From CAZRVH01 sp964608325 (GTDB lineage Bacteria > Patescibacteriota > Gracilibacteria > Peribacterales > Peribacteraceae): 64,000 nucleotides of DNA. The translations under genes were made by a program, and so were the position numbers. The DNA lies in assembly GCA_964608325.1 (NCBI GenBank), contig CAZSMX010000002.1:48048-112047 (forward strand), read 5' to 3'. This document shows, piece by piece, positions 25,411 to 35,305 of the stretch. Numbering within the stretch: position 1 is the stretch's first letter; each line of letters opens with the position of its first letter. The notes under the pieces are model-generated. The model made no database searches. It saw nothing but the letters and a program-made list of their open reading frames with translations, and had not been told where the DNA came from.

Positions 25411-26865
25411 TTATTTCTCGATCACTTCCCTGATCGTGTTTACATACCGGTTGTCCAGTTCCTCCCGGATCTTCCACCTGTTGAAATCAGGGCCGGACCA
25501 GTAGATCGTGCTGGGGTATGCACCCTGGATAATCAGGAAATCGTCGAACGTTGATTTTTCGTGATCCTGCCAGAAGTTCTGGGCGGCTGTCGGCGCAAAA
25601 GAGCTATGGGGACGCAGGTCAATCATCCAAAAAGTATCGCCAAGATAAGGCGCTACGAAGGCAATGCATAAAATAAATCCGAAGTGCGTGATCCTGCGTA
25701 CGGGCTTGGTTTGCACGCTTGAGTATGCACACAGCAGAAAAAAGCCCATCAATGGCAGATACAGGCAGTATCGCAAGACCGAGGAGTGCGGAAGGTTGGC
25801 GGCCACGCCGACGCACGTCACGAACGCGCTGAACGTCAGGCCGTTGATGGGATAGGAAACGTAATAAACGAGAACCATGGAAAACAGAACGATCATCGTC
25901 AGGAAGAAAAAGCCTCCCATGTTGTCGCGCTCAAACGGCCTTCCGTGTTCCTGGAACGCGGCCCAGGAGAGGGGGATGTTGCTTCCCCTGTTCATTTCCA
26001 TGATCGAATAAAAGAATTCTAGGGATTGGCTTTTCGTGACAAGTGATGATGGAATATTCACTTCTTCCACCTGTGAAACCACTGCTACGGCAGGCAATGT
26101 TTTCATATAGAGCTTAAGTTCGATCGGGTGCGTGGGATTGCCAAACAGCACTAAGTTCCTCAGCGGGAAATAACTGACGCCAGCAATAAGCAGTGCCGTC
26201 AGCAAGACGATTTGTATTTTTTTCAAATGGGGTGAGTGCCAATGCAGGAAGAGCGCGGAGAGCGCGAAGGCAGCGATCGTGACGGCGGCGGGCCATACCG
26301 TCATTTTCGAGAACATCGCGAGCGTGCATCCGAGTATGACAAATATTGCGCTCCAAAACGGCTTCTGGTTGATATTGAGGCTGTGTAGCCCCGCGAACGC
26401 CAGAAGGACCATACTGGAAGCAAAGAGGTCGATGAACCCTATCGTTATGTGATAGTAAAAGAGCGGAATTGCCAGGCAATAGGTAAGAAACCAGCGCATG
26501 GGGAATGTCCTCCGAAAGAGGAATAAAATTCCCAAAACCGCGGCTCCGAATCCTATCAAATTGATCGTATTGACTGAATTTATCTGGCCCGTGAGCGCGA
26601 CCATAAATCCCTGGATGAAATTCGGCAAGCCCGGGAAGCCTGCGGCTTGCCGCTCGGCCCATTCGCCAAAATGATATGTCGTTAGGCCGAAGTATTGAAG
26701 TGCTCTCGGAAGGTGAAAGGCCAGCAGGTCGGCCGGGCGGCTAAACTGGAAGGTTGCTTTGACCAAAAAGAAGGAATACACGGATGCCAGGACCATCCAA
26801 TGGACCGTGGCCATGGCGGTTTTCAATCGCCCGGACTTCAGCATATGTGTAACCGCGAATTTCAT
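25411..26865 (-). CDS. Polytopic membrane protein, GT-C glycosyltransferase-like
   Basis: The 484-aa protein has 10-12 membrane helices and a first outer loop with SRPADLLAFHLPRALQYF, in the position where GT-C enzymes place acidic and His residues after helix 1. A short outer C-terminal domain follows (FWQDHEKSTFDDFLIIQGAYPSTIYWSGPDF). It probably transfers a sugar from a polyprenyl-phosphate donor on the outer face, by analogy with ArnT/PMT-type proteins; sequence alone does not prove it. It is 67 nt downstream of the multicopper oxidase and probably in its operon. Confidence 0.6.
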   Translation of the reverse strand: MKFAVTHMLKSGRLKTAMATVHWMVLASVYSFFLVKATFQFSRPADLLAFHLPRALQYFGLTTYHFGEWAERQAAGFPGLPNFIQGFMVALTGQINSVNTINLIGFGAAVLGILFLFRRTFPMRWFLTYCLAIPLFYYHITIGFIDLFASSMVLLAFAGLHSLNINQKPFWSAIFVILGCTLAMFSKMTVWPAAVTIAAFALSALFLHWHSPHLKKIQIVLLTALLIAGVSYFPLRNLVLFGNPTHPIELKLYMKTLPAVAVVSQVEEVNIPSSLVTKSQSLEFFYSIMEMNRGSNIPLSWAAFQEHGRPFERDNMGGFFFLTMIVLFSMVLVYYVSYPINGLTFSAFVTCVGVAANLPHSSVLRYCLYLPLMGFFLLCAYSSVQTKPVRRITHFGFILCIAFVAPYLGDTFWMIDLRPHSSFAPTAAQNFWQDHEKSTFDDFLIIQGAYPSTIYWSGPDFNRWKIREELDNRYVNTIREVIEK

Positions 26866-26932
26866 CTACGAAACGTAAAGGGGAATGCGTATTTGACTCT
26901 AATCCACAATGGCTGCTTCGGCAATCGGGTTA

Positions 26933-28519
26933 TTATTCAACGGAAAAGATCCCCATCATGCCTGCCTGGAGGTGTTCCGCGATGTGGCAATGGAACATCC
27001 ACGTTCCCGGGTTTGTCAGCTCCAGGAGAATGTCCGCCGTTTCGCCCGAACGCAGCAGGAACGTATCCTTCCACACCCTGTTTTCCAGCGGCTTTTCGTT
27101 GACTGATAGCACGAGGAATCGCTGTCCGTGGAAATGGATGGGATGTTGCATGGATTCGTCATCATTGATGATGCGGATTTTTTTACGGTCACCCAATTTG
27201 AACATCCAATGGATATCCATATTCGTTTTTCCCGTTCGGTCGTCCACGAGTTTCCAGGTGAAGTTATTTTGGTTCGTCATTGCGTTCATCATCGGCATGG
27301 AATCTTCCCACTCGATTCCATCATCATCCGTTACCGTGCCATGATTCATGCCTTCGAATGACACGCGCAGGACTTCATCGGGCTTTTGCTCCAGGTAAGG
27401 GGCCAAGGCAGAAGCTTCCGGCACGGAGTCTGGATATGTGCGCAGGCTTGAGAATTCCTCGGCATACGGTCCCTTCTGCGGGCGAGGGGACACGTTTACG
27501 GTTCCGATGGAAACCGGTTCGCCGGTTCCCCAATGAAGGAGGCGTTGCCGGCCTGGCTTGTCGAACAGGACATCCACGATGTACCTCTCGGCCGGACCGA
27601 TCGTCAGCCATTCGACGGGGCGTTCCGTTTCGTACGTACCAAGATCCGATCCGACCAGTTTCATTGCAGCGCCACTGAATGAGATGCGAAACGGACGGAC
27701 GCTGGCGGTATTTGTAAGATAGAAGCGGATGACTTCCCCTTGCCTCGCGCTCAGGGTGTAATCGGTTTCTCCGTTCAGCAGCATCGTGTTTCCGTAGCGT
27801 CCCATCATCACGTACGTCGCTCCGTCCTTTCCGTACGGCACGATGTTTCCCAAGGCATTCAGCAGGATATCGTCCAGAATGAGCGTCTCTTCCCGGTCGG
27901 CAGGGATGTTTTCGCCTCCCGTGGGGGTCACGAGGATATTTCCATACAGTCCCAAGTCCTGCTGCACGTCCTCGCGTACGTGGGGGTGATACCAATAGAG
28001 GCCGCTATCAGGGACCTTCACGGTGTACTGAAACGAATCGCCTGTACGGATTTCCGACTGGGAGATGCCGGGCATTCCATCGAATGCGTTGTCCAAGCGC
28101 AGGCCGTGCCAGTGGTTCGTCGTCGGCAGGGGAATCTTATTCGTCACGTTCACGAAGAAAGTCGATCCTTGCTCCGCCTTGATCAGGGGGCCGGGGATTT
28201 GGCCGTTGTATCCAAACATCACCTGTTCCTTCCCGTTGATCATTTTCTTCACGACCATCGGCGACAGGTCGATGGTATCGCCGTCTTTCACCATCAGGAC
28301 TGACGAAGGTTTCGCCGTTGGTACGGTCTTCGCATCGATTGAGTCGGAGGGAAGGTATTTTCCGACGTCTGCGCCTTGCATCATGCCGCCATGGTTATGC
28401 GCCATGGGGACTTCGGCGGGGGTGCAGGCCGAAAGTGCAAAGACAAGCGCGATGAGAAGTGCTGCGAACATACGCATGCAGAATAGGCGAACGGACTTCG
28501 TGATGGAAGCGCCGTTCAT
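26933..28519 (-). CDS. Multicopper oxidase lipoprotein (laccase/CueO-like)
   Basis: The 528-aa protein has a lipoprotein signal (ALLIALVFALSAC) and three cupredoxin domains. All copper-binding motifs are present: HWHG near residue 138, YWYHPH near 171, HPIHFHG near 462 and HCHIAEHLQAGM near 511, supplying the type 1 and trinuclear sites. A His/Met-rich stretch after the lipobox (MAHNHGGMMQG) may bind extra copper. It should oxidise a metal ion or organic donor with O2 outside the cell. ATG 28519 overlaps the stop of the giant FAD-like gene (ATGA), which fixes the start and implies a coupled function. Confidence 0.92.
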   Translation of the reverse strand: MNGASITKSVRLFCMRMFAALLIALVFALSACTPAEVPMAHNHGGMMQGADVGKYLPSDSIDAKTVPTAKPSSVLMVKDGDTIDLSPMVVKKMINGKEQVMFGYNGQIPGPLIKAEQGSTFFVNVTNKIPLPTTNHWHGLRLDNAFDGMPGISQSEIRTGDSFQYTVKVPDSGLYWYHPHVREDVQQDLGLYGNILVTPTGGENIPADREETLILDDILLNALGNIVPYGKDGATYVMMGRYGNTMLLNGETDYTLSARQGEVIRFYLTNTASVRPFRISFSGAAMKLVGSDLGTYETERPVEWLTIGPAERYIVDVLFDKPGRQRLLHWGTGEPVSIGTVNVSPRPQKGPYAEEFSSLRTYPDSVPEASALAPYLEQKPDEVLRVSFEGMNHGTVTDDDGIEWEDSMPMMNAMTNQNNFTWKLVDDRTGKTNMDIHWMFKLGDRKKIRIINDDESMQHPIHFHGQRFLVLSVNEKPLENRVWKDTFLLRSGETADILLELTNPGTWMFHCHIAEHLQAGMMGIFSVE

Positions 28520-31500
28520 TTCCACTGGCTTCCCTTTAAGAGGTAGTACGCTTTGTACAGAGTTCCCTTTGAAATCACTGTTTGATCCAGCTCTTCTGCG
28601 GACAGGGCGGATGTCTTGTCATCCAGGAGTCCGAGATCCATCGCTATTGTGCGATTGCCCTCTTTGTCTGTTACGACGCCCTTTTCCGTGAACAGAGGCA
28701 GCAGTTTGCCGTAGGTAAAATTTTCATCAAATGCCGCGTCCAGCTCTTTCCCGAGGGCGGTGCTTTCGCTGTCGATCGGTTCTGCGAAGTGCGAAGAATA
28801 ATAATACTTTACGATAGCCGCTTCGTATTTTTTCGTTGTGACGGCGATTTTTTTATCTGCGATAAGGTGTTGCACGGCCCTGACTGCAAGGGGGGATTCC
28901 ATCATGTCGTCGATCGGATAGACGACATGATTTTTTTCTATCAGGTAATGTTGAAATGCCTTTACAGAAGCCGGGTCTTTGTATAATTCCATTGGCGTCG
29001 TTTTATGGAGCGAGACGTACGACAGGAGTTCTCCTACCGCAGTTCCGATCGTGATTTCCGTCAAGTGGGTTCGCATGCCGGAGTTCGCGATTTGCGTAAC
29101 CCCGAAGTTCGTCGAGGCGGGATAGATATTGGAACCGTCGGCGGGGATGATCGAGCCCAGCGTGATCTCGGAGGGCGCTGCACGCATCGTCCTTTTGAAC
29201 AGGGGCTGTTCGTCGGACTGGAGAAAGCCTTTCTTCTTCATGGTATTGATGAATTCATTCGGTATATATTGCTCCTTTTTTGCGAAAAACGTGTGGAAAT
29301 CCAAAGGATAAAACGCCGCCCCTACCGCGTCGTCGAACAGAATCGCAGTTTGGGTTTTTTCCAGGCAGATATTCGTGGCTGATTCGAATTCCAAACATGT
29401 TTCCCTCGTGCATTCGTTGCATTTCCTGTACCCGAGCAACAAGTCGTTTTCCGTTATGGGTTTCAACGTCTTCGCTCTCCTGCCTTCGCGGATGTAATTT
29501 TCTTCCGCAAAGCCGTCATCCGTTCCTAGGAGATCCATCAACATCTCCACGCGCTTGGAATTGCAGAGCGGTTGGTCAAGCGTATCGCATCCCAGGAACG
29601 CCGCGGATTTCGGCATCATGTATTTGAGCCAGTAGTAGTACGAATAAGCGAGTGCCTTGGAGTTCCGGTACAGCGCGGGGTCGTCGATGGAGCCGGCAAG
29701 GACCGGGGAATAATCCGAGTTGAAGTCCAGGACGAGGGCTACCCCGTGGGAATCGTTTGAGACATCCGCTATGGTCTGCCTTCTTTCCATGAGGAGGGGG
29801 AGATTGGCGCGCGTGACGATGTTTCTGAACTTGAAGAGGTTCAGGGTTGTTTCTGAAAAAAGGTTTCGAAAAGCCTTGAATGTGTCTCCTGTTCTCGGGA
29901 TGGCTTCGAAGAGGTAAAAGGCGGACGGCGCATCGGATGCGATGAAACCGACCGTGAGCGGCCCCCCGGTATGCAGGAATATCGTACCGGTTTGTGTTTT
30001 TCCCGTGACATCATGTGTAAACCTGACTGCTTCGGATCGAACGGGTGAGTCGGAAACCATTTCATATTTCCCTTCGTCCAATCTCTGTATGTTCGCCGAT
30101 GCAGAGAAAGAATCCATATTCCTTCGGTATACGTCGATGGTGCGGTTCGGAATCACGAGGACATCGATCTCGTGATTGCTTTTTAACACAAGCTCCTTTT
30201 CCTGCTGGAGGAAGAAAGTGCCGGCGTGCTGGTAGTTCAGGTCTTCGTCATCATGGGCTACGAAACACGGTTCGGTTTCGTAAGTGCATTGCAATTCCCC
30301 GCCGGGGCCAACCGCGTCCTTGATCCAAACGTCGAACATGCCGCTGTGGCTTACCTTGATGGAAGGTGCTTTGCCGCTTGCCAGCTCGATGCCTGAGCTT
30401 TCAAGGTGAATCAAGGTTGCCGCCAGCTTTGACGGATCCGTTTCCAAGGGCGCCGTGATATTCAAGACGTACTCCTTTCCTGCTTCCAGCACGCCAAAGG
30501 CAAGCGGGGTGTCCGCATTCAGATAGGGGGCATCATACCGTGCGAAAATGGCGGGTACATCCCTGTGTGAGATCCTGAAATACGTATATTTGGGGGGATT
30601 CCAATCGGTCACGATCAAATATTTCCCCTTTTCCTTCACGTTGAAAGTCCATGTTCCCGAACTTCCTTTTTCCGCAGGCTGCACTTTGCCGTTTTGCTCC
30701 GTGAGGATCACCCTGTTTTTCGTGGATTCGCCCGTGAATACCACCTTTAGGCGCGCAGGGATAGCGTTCCTGAACGAAAGAGAATTTTTCCCGGCGGATA
30801 TATTGACGTTTTCGGAGAACCACGTGCCTTGAGATACCTTTTTGAACATGAATTCCGTTCCGTTGATCTTCATGTAAAAGGATTTGATTGCGTCATCATT
30901 TTCGATGTCGGCATAGACGGTTGCGTCGGCGAATCCGTACTCGTTCTGGAATTCCAACGATGTGTCTTTTTCAACGTTTTCGACGTAAATGGGAGGATGT
31001 GGGAAATTTTTCTTGAGTAGGACCACGCCTTCCGCATCCAATCCTTTTTCTTCCCCGAGAATCCGCACGGACGACACCCGGTCATTGCCGAAATAATAAG
31101 TTCCCATCTTGATGAATTTTTTCGAAGAAACGAAGGTCTTTTCCAGTGTAAGCGTTTCCCCGTCGGCTGCCGAAACGATCATCCGTACCGATGTGTTGCC
31201 ATGGTTCATGAAATATATGTCGTATGTGTCGCTGAAATCGGGTCGAATTTCGATATTGGCTTCGCAGTTTTCGGTCAGCATGGATACGGATCCTCCGACC
31301 ATCATGGGTTTTGCATCCGGAGAGGATTCGTAGCAGGTCTTTTCGGTGATCCCGTAGAAATCCCCTGCGAAACCTTTGTCCAACAAGCTGAAAATCACGC
31401 CGGTCGATTGTGTCCTATTGCCAATCCCTTGCACGATCTTTTTTCCAATTTTATAGCCGTATACCAGGAAATCGCGAACTTTTGAGGGGAAGGCGCTTAC

Positions 31501-32199
31501 TTCTCCTGTTTTTTCCCGACTGTCGAATCCTATGTCGAACGAACCTGTCTTACCGAAGACTTCCCCTGTTTCCGTCCCGTCGATAAGAGTATTGAAACGT
31601 ACCAATAAGAGATTCGAAGGATCATCGACTCCCGCGAAGATCGCGCCCGTCGCCGACGGCGGGTTGCCGATGAGTTGCACGAGACGATATTTATTCACGG
31701 TTCTTAATTGCTTCAGGGAGTCGATTTTATACTGAATGAACCGCTCTATGTCCTCGGGGAGGGTCGCGATACTCGGTCCGATGCCCAGCGATGCATTGCC
31801 GAGTGTGGGATAGACGTTCTCCCCTAAGTAATTTTGCATTTCCTTGACTAGTCCCTGGTTTTCCCATTTTTGCCCCGCGCTGTCGAAAGCGCTGAGTCCT
31901 GCGTGCACGGGGGCGCCGCCGTACCTATGCGTACTGGCGACCAAAAGGGTGTCTATTCCGTTCGAAGCCGTTGCGAATGCGGCCGACATGCCCCCAAGTG
32001 ACTCGCCGACCACGAGGACGTCCGTCTGCATGACATTGCGTACCGTCGAAGGATCTATGTGGTCTGCTTGCCTGGCCGGCGGTTCTTCAAACGTCTTGTA
32101 TAATGTTACGCGTTCGCCAAGGTAGAAGAGAAAAAAAGCTGCGCCCGCCAGGGCTGCAACGATTGCAAAGGGCGCTGTGATTTTCACCGTGCGATTCAT
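28516..32199 (-). CDS. Giant membrane-anchored FAD-oxidoreductase-like protein with split domain
   Basis: The 1227-aa protein starts with one membrane helix (APFAIVAALAGAAFFLFYL). At about residue 60 a Rossmann segment begins, DVLVVGESLGGMSAAFATASNGI then TLLVASTHRYGG, matching the FAD_oxidored family. The usual GxGxxG reads GESLGG and the acidic residue after the second strand is absent. Family-like C-terminal sequence (GSNIYPASTNFGVTQIANSGMRTHLTEITIGTAVGELLSY) appears only near residue 1015. Between them lie some 600 residues of probable beta-sandwich insert and a Cys cluster CNEC-x4-C-x9-C near 922-941. No twin-arginine motif is seen. It is coupled to the multicopper oxidase by an ATGA overlap. 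ATG 32199 is chosen over an upstream TTG. Confidence 0.7.
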   Translation of the reverse strand: MNRTVKITAPFAIVAALAGAAFFLFYLGERVTLYKTFEEPPARQADHIDPSTVRNVMQTDVLVVGESLGGMSAAFATASNGIDTLLVASTHRYGGAPVHAGLSAFDSAGQKWENQGLVKEMQNYLGENVYPTLGNASLGIGPSIATLPEDIERFIQYKIDSLKQLRTVNKYRLVQLIGNPPSATGAIFAGVDDPSNLLLVRFNTLIDGTETGEVFGKTGSFDIGFDSREKTGEVSAFPSKVRDFLVYGYKIGKKIVQGIGNRTQSTGVIFSLLDKGFAGDFYGITEKTCYESSPDAKPMMVGGSVSMLTENCEANIEIRPDFSDTYDIYFMNHGNTSVRMIVSAADGETLTLEKTFVSSKKFIKMGTYYFGNDRVSSVRILGEEKGLDAEGVVLLKKNFPHPPIYVENVEKDTSLEFQNEYGFADATVYADIENDDAIKSFYMKINGTEFMFKKVSQGTWFSENVNISAGKNSLSFRNAIPARLKVVFTGESTKNRVILTEQNGKVQPAEKGSSGTWTFNVKEKGKYLIVTDWNPPKYTYFRISHRDVPAIFARYDAPYLNADTPLAFGVLEAGKEYVLNITAPLETDPSKLAATLIHLESSGIELASGKAPSIKVSHSGMFDVWIKDAVGPGGELQCTYETEPCFVAHDDEDLNYQHAGTFFLQQEKELVLKSNHEIDVLVIPNRTIDVYRRNMDSFSASANIQRLDEGKYEMVSDSPVRSEAVRFTHDVTGKTQTGTIFLHTGGPLTVGFIASDAPSAFYLFEAIPRTGDTFKAFRNLFSETTLNLFKFRNIVTRANLPLLMERRQTIADVSNDSHGVALVLDFNSDYSPVLAGSIDDPALYRNSKALAYSYYYWLKYMMPKSAAFLGCDTLDQPLCNSKRVEMLMDLLGTDDGFAEENYIREGRRAKTLKPITENDLLLGYRKCNECTRETCLEFESATNICLEKTQTAILFDDAVGAAFYPLDFHTFFAKKEQYIPNEFINTMKKKGFLQSDEQPLFKRTMRAAPSEITLGSIIPADGSNIYPASTNFGVTQIANSGMRTHLTEITIGTAVGELLSYVSLHKTTPMELYKDPASVKAFQHYLIEKNHVVYPIDDMMESPLAVRAVQHLIADKKIAVTTKKYEAAIVKYYYSSHFAEPIDSESTALGKELDAAFDENFTYGKLLPLFTEKGVVTDKEGNRTIAMDLGLLDDKTSALSAEELDQTVISKGTLYKAYYLLKGSQWK

Positions 32200-32325
32200 T
32201 GGATGTGCCAAGGAAAGAAGCGCCTATAGGAAAGCATGAATATGATACATCGTCAGGATTTTTTTCATCTGTACGTTTTCTGCCAAACAATGTGGGACAA
32301 TAAGAGGGGATTGGCGCACGGGAGA

Positions 32326-33126
32326 TCACATGTATGCCTCCTGCGCGAATCTCACCGCCTCGACCACGCTTTCGTCGGGATGTTCCGTTTCTAACATTTC
32401 GATGGATACCCATCCGTCGTAGGATTCCTCCTTCAATGCCCGCGCAAAGGCGGCATGCGTTGGTTGCGGATTGGAGAATGTGCCGAGATGGGGTTCGCTC
32501 ACATGGAAATGGTTCAGGATATCCATGTTGTCGCGTATGGCATCGGCGGTGTCTGCCTCCAGGGTCATGCAGGCTGCATCCAAATGCAGGCGAAAACCTT
32601 TGCTTCCCACATCTCTTACCAAGGAGGACGCTTCCGCCGTGTTCGTGATGAAATTGCAATGATATTCCCGGGCGTTTGGTTCTATGCAAATCGAAACGTC
32701 CCTGGCAATTGCATGTTCTCCCGCTTCACGAAAGAAGGAAACAGCCGTTTTCCTGCATTCATCAGGGTCCTTCCCGGTCGTATCACGCACGCCCGGGGCG
32801 CCGAACACGATGGTTTTTGCACCCAGGGTTGCTGCCAACTCATTCGTTTTTTTCATGTATTCCATGAGCCTTGGCCGCGAATCATCGTCGAAGAGGCGAA
32901 AATCTGTTTTTGGTCCGAAAATGCCCTGGAGGGCGGTGATGGTGAATCCCTCCCCATTCATCTTCTTCCGATAGGATCGAACATCTTCGACCCGAGTTTT
33001 CGCCAGATCGCCCCATAGCTTGAAGGGTACAATTTCCATTCCTTTCACACCTTTTTCCTTAAGAATGGCAATGATGCGATCCTCCTGTGTCGATGGCCAT
33101 GCCAGATTGGAAATCGAGAGTTTCAT
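32326..33126 (-). CDS. Sugar phosphate isomerase/epimerase (xylose-isomerase-like TIM barrel)
   Basis: The 266-aa protein is of the AP-endonuclease-2/xylose-isomerase-like barrel family. Metal and substrate motifs are visible: GMEIVPFKLWGD, ICIEPNAREYHCNF, FRLHLDAACM, HFHVSEPHLG and WVSIEML, which supply Glu, Asp, His and Glu ligands. It is cytoplasmic and probably interconverts a ketose or keto-sugar used in glycan synthesis. ATG 33126 overlaps the epimerase-like stop (ATGA), so the two are co-translated and probably consecutive pathway steps. Confidence 0.82.
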   Translation of the reverse strand: MKLSISNLAWPSTQEDRIIAILKEKGVKGMEIVPFKLWGDLAKTRVEDVRSYRKKMNGEGFTITALQGIFGPKTDFRLFDDDSRPRLMEYMKKTNELAATLGAKTIVFGAPGVRDTTGKDPDECRKTAVSFFREAGEHAIARDVSICIEPNAREYHCNFITNTAEASSLVRDVGSKGFRLHLDAACMTLEADTADAIRDNMDILNHFHVSEPHLGTFSNPQPTHAAFARALKEESYDGWVSIEMLETEHPDESVVEAVRFAQEAYM

Positions 33127-33911
33127 TTGGAGGTATAGGAGGATGCGGATCGGATGAATGCCCCGAGTCGTTCCAGGCTTTCTTCCTTGCCATATAGGTA
33201 CGGCGCGGAGTTCCCGAAGAGTGCGGCATGCTTGGTGCGGATGTCATACTGCGACTCGGGATTTGGATGGGTTCCTATCCTGTCAGCAAGGCCTGGAAAG
33301 AAGGGTTGTATAATTTCGTCTGTCGCGATTGGTGGCGTCACGAAATTCACCAGGGGCACATCGGCGGACAAGCACGTATGCATGTCTTCCCATATCCTGG
33401 AAAGATCATAATATTGGAAAGAGCTGCGCGGATTGATGGATGCGAGCTCATTGGCATTCAGGAGGTCGAAGATAACGTTTTTTTTCAGTCCTTTTCCAAA
33501 CAGCGCAGGGAGGCGTATGACAAGCGTCTTCGGGAACATCTCCCGGATGCGCATTTCCGCGAGGAGGCGGTTGCGGCCATACGGCTCACCCGAGTGTTCT
33601 TCGATCGCCGTGTCTTCATCGACGCCCGACGGAGTGGGATAGACATCTACCGTGGAAATCAGGACGAACTGCTTGGCACGGACGTTTTCCAGGTGATCCA
33701 AAAGGGACCTGATTCCCTTCCAATCTTCATCTCCGTCCTGGTTTGCCTTCCATTTCACGGCCGAAAAACCTGCGCTGACAACCAGGTCGAATTCCTGGCC
33801 ATTGATTTCGTTGATATTCGAGGAATGGTACGTGTGGCTGAATCGGCCGTCATCACCGCCCATAATGTTCGAACCCACGAATCCCGTGGAACCTATCAAA
33901 GCGTTTTTCAT
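33123..33911 (-). CDS. NAD-dependent epimerase/dehydratase-like protein
   Basis: The 262-aa protein has the Rossmann nucleotide-binding motif GSTGFVGSN at residues 8-16, a LISTVDVYPTPSGVDED region with the Ser/Thr of extended SDR enzymes, and EPYGRNRLLAE where YxxxK is normally found. The Lys is replaced by Arg, which is unusual for a working SDR site. FVTPPIATDEII resembles the substrate-binding part of nucleotide-sugar epimerases. It is shorter than typical members (about 310 aa). It probably modifies a sugar in the glycan pathway with the overlapping isomerase. Confidence 0.75.
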   Translation of the reverse strand: MKNALIGSTGFVGSNIMGGDDGRFSHTYHSSNINEINGQEFDLVVSAGFSAVKWKANQDGDEDWKGIRSLLDHLENVRAKQFVLISTVDVYPTPSGVDEDTAIEEHSGEPYGRNRLLAEMRIREMFPKTLVIRLPALFGKGLKKNVIFDLLNANELASINPRSSFQYYDLSRIWEDMHTCLSADVPLVNFVTPPIATDEIIQPFFPGLADRIGTHPNPESQYDIRTKHAALFGNSAPYLYGKEESLERLGAFIRSASSYTSK

Positions 33912-33934
33912 AAATGAAGATAAGAAAATACGGA

Positions 33935-35260
33935 TTATTTTGCGACAAGTTTGTCGACGCAGCGCGTGAGGGACGAGTCAGATAAATACCAGACCCTTGC
34001 CCGATTCTCATCGATGGGAGGCTTGCTGTCGAATCCGCACGGGTACACGTAAGCGCCCAGCAGCTGCACAACCACCGAGAAGGTCAGGAAGAACGCAAAT
34101 GATACCGAAAAGAAGCCCAAGGGGTGCGGTCGTATCTTTTCACGCCAGAACAGCGCTGCGAATATGACCAGGAATGGCACGAGTTCCGTCATGTATCTGT
34201 AGCCGAAGGTCCATCCGCCTACGCCGTTCACGAAGGCATACATGACCATATACAGGACGATGCACGGTACGAACCATTTCAAGAACGGCGCTTCTTTCGC
34301 ATTCTTCCAGATCGATGGCATCCTGAGGAATCCGAATATGAAGAAAGGGGAGAGGGCAAGCAGTCCTCTGCTCGGACTGATGAGCCACATCATGAATGTT
34401 GTCGAGATCGAGTGGAAATCCTTGTCGGAAGTTTTGATGGCTGCTTGAGAGGCTTTTACGTATGGGCCCAGCAGGGAGCCCCAATATGTGTAGTAGTAAT
34501 AGAAGTTCAAAGCGACCGGTATTGCCGACCAACCCGCGAAGGCTGCCGATGTGAGCAAGGGGCGGTTCAGGACGACATATGCCGCCGCGGCAACATAGAA
34601 GAAAATGTTCGTGGGCCTGTTTACCACCGCTAGCGCGAAGAAGAATCCGGAAAATCCGACATAGCTCTCTTTCTTAAGAGAAAGGAGCAAAAGCCCCGTA
34701 AGCACGAATAACATGGATGGGCCGTGTTGCCAGAGGCCTCTGCTTGCGATGCTCCAGGTGCAGGTTGCAAAAAGGTAAATCAACGTGAAGAGAACGGCGG
34801 TGGATCTTTCGCCTGTTATGTTCCTGAGGAAATAAAACATAGCAACTCCCGACAGGGAGGCCACCCATATCGCGGTCAGATGCGACAGCCATTGCTTATG
34901 CTTGAAGAGATCCGTGCCCAGCAAATCCGCCATGAAGAACACCGGCACGTTCAGGATGCCTGGAACGATTGGGAACAACGAGACGACGTTGCCTTGGGGG
35001 GTTTTGCGGAAGAAATACTCAGAGAGGCCGTCATTGACCTTCGCGTAAAATTTTTCGCGTTCCGTGACGGGTTCGGGTTTCGCGAATTCGTTCATGTAAA
35101 GGTCATGCGTCCGTATGACGGATATGGGAATGAGTTCGTTTGCGGCGAAATCCCCGCCGCCCGTGTATCTGTTTGTAAGGAAAATCAGTGCGCTCACGAT
35201 GAAAATCGCACACGCTATTGCCATATCCTTCTTGTTTTCGATTGATCTCGGGTCACCCAT
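33935..35260 (-). CDS. Polytopic membrane protein, probable GT-C glycosyltransferase
   Basis: The 441-aa protein has about 11 membrane helices. The large first outer loop (NRYTGGGDFAANELIPISVIRTHDLYMNEF) contains acidic and His residues in the arrangement of PMT/ArnT-like enzymes, and a short outer C-terminus ends YLSDSSLTRCVDKLVAK. ATG 35260 (MGDPRSIENKKDMAIACAIF) is preferred; an upstream start adds 13 unrelated residues. It lies 23 nt upstream of the epimerase-like gene in the same operon. The sugar and acceptor are unknown. Confidence 0.65.
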   Translation of the reverse strand: MGDPRSIENKKDMAIACAIFIVSALIFLTNRYTGGGDFAANELIPISVIRTHDLYMNEFAKPEPVTEREKFYAKVNDGLSEYFFRKTPQGNVVSLFPIVPGILNVPVFFMADLLGTDLFKHKQWLSHLTAIWVASLSGVAMFYFLRNITGERSTAVLFTLIYLFATCTWSIASRGLWQHGPSMLFVLTGLLLLSLKKESYVGFSGFFFALAVVNRPTNIFFYVAAAAYVVLNRPLLTSAAFAGWSAIPVALNFYYYYTYWGSLLGPYVKASQAAIKTSDKDFHSISTTFMMWLISPSRGLLALSPFFIFGFLRMPSIWKNAKEAPFLKWFVPCIVLYMVMYAFVNGVGGWTFGYRYMTELVPFLVIFAALFWREKIRPHPLGFFSVSFAFFLTFSVVVQLLGAYVYPCGFDSKPPIDENRARVWYLSDSSLTRCVDKLVAK

Positions 35261-35305
35261 GCAATTATGATTGCAGTGTTTTCTCGCTTTTACAAGCAAC
35301 GCAGC

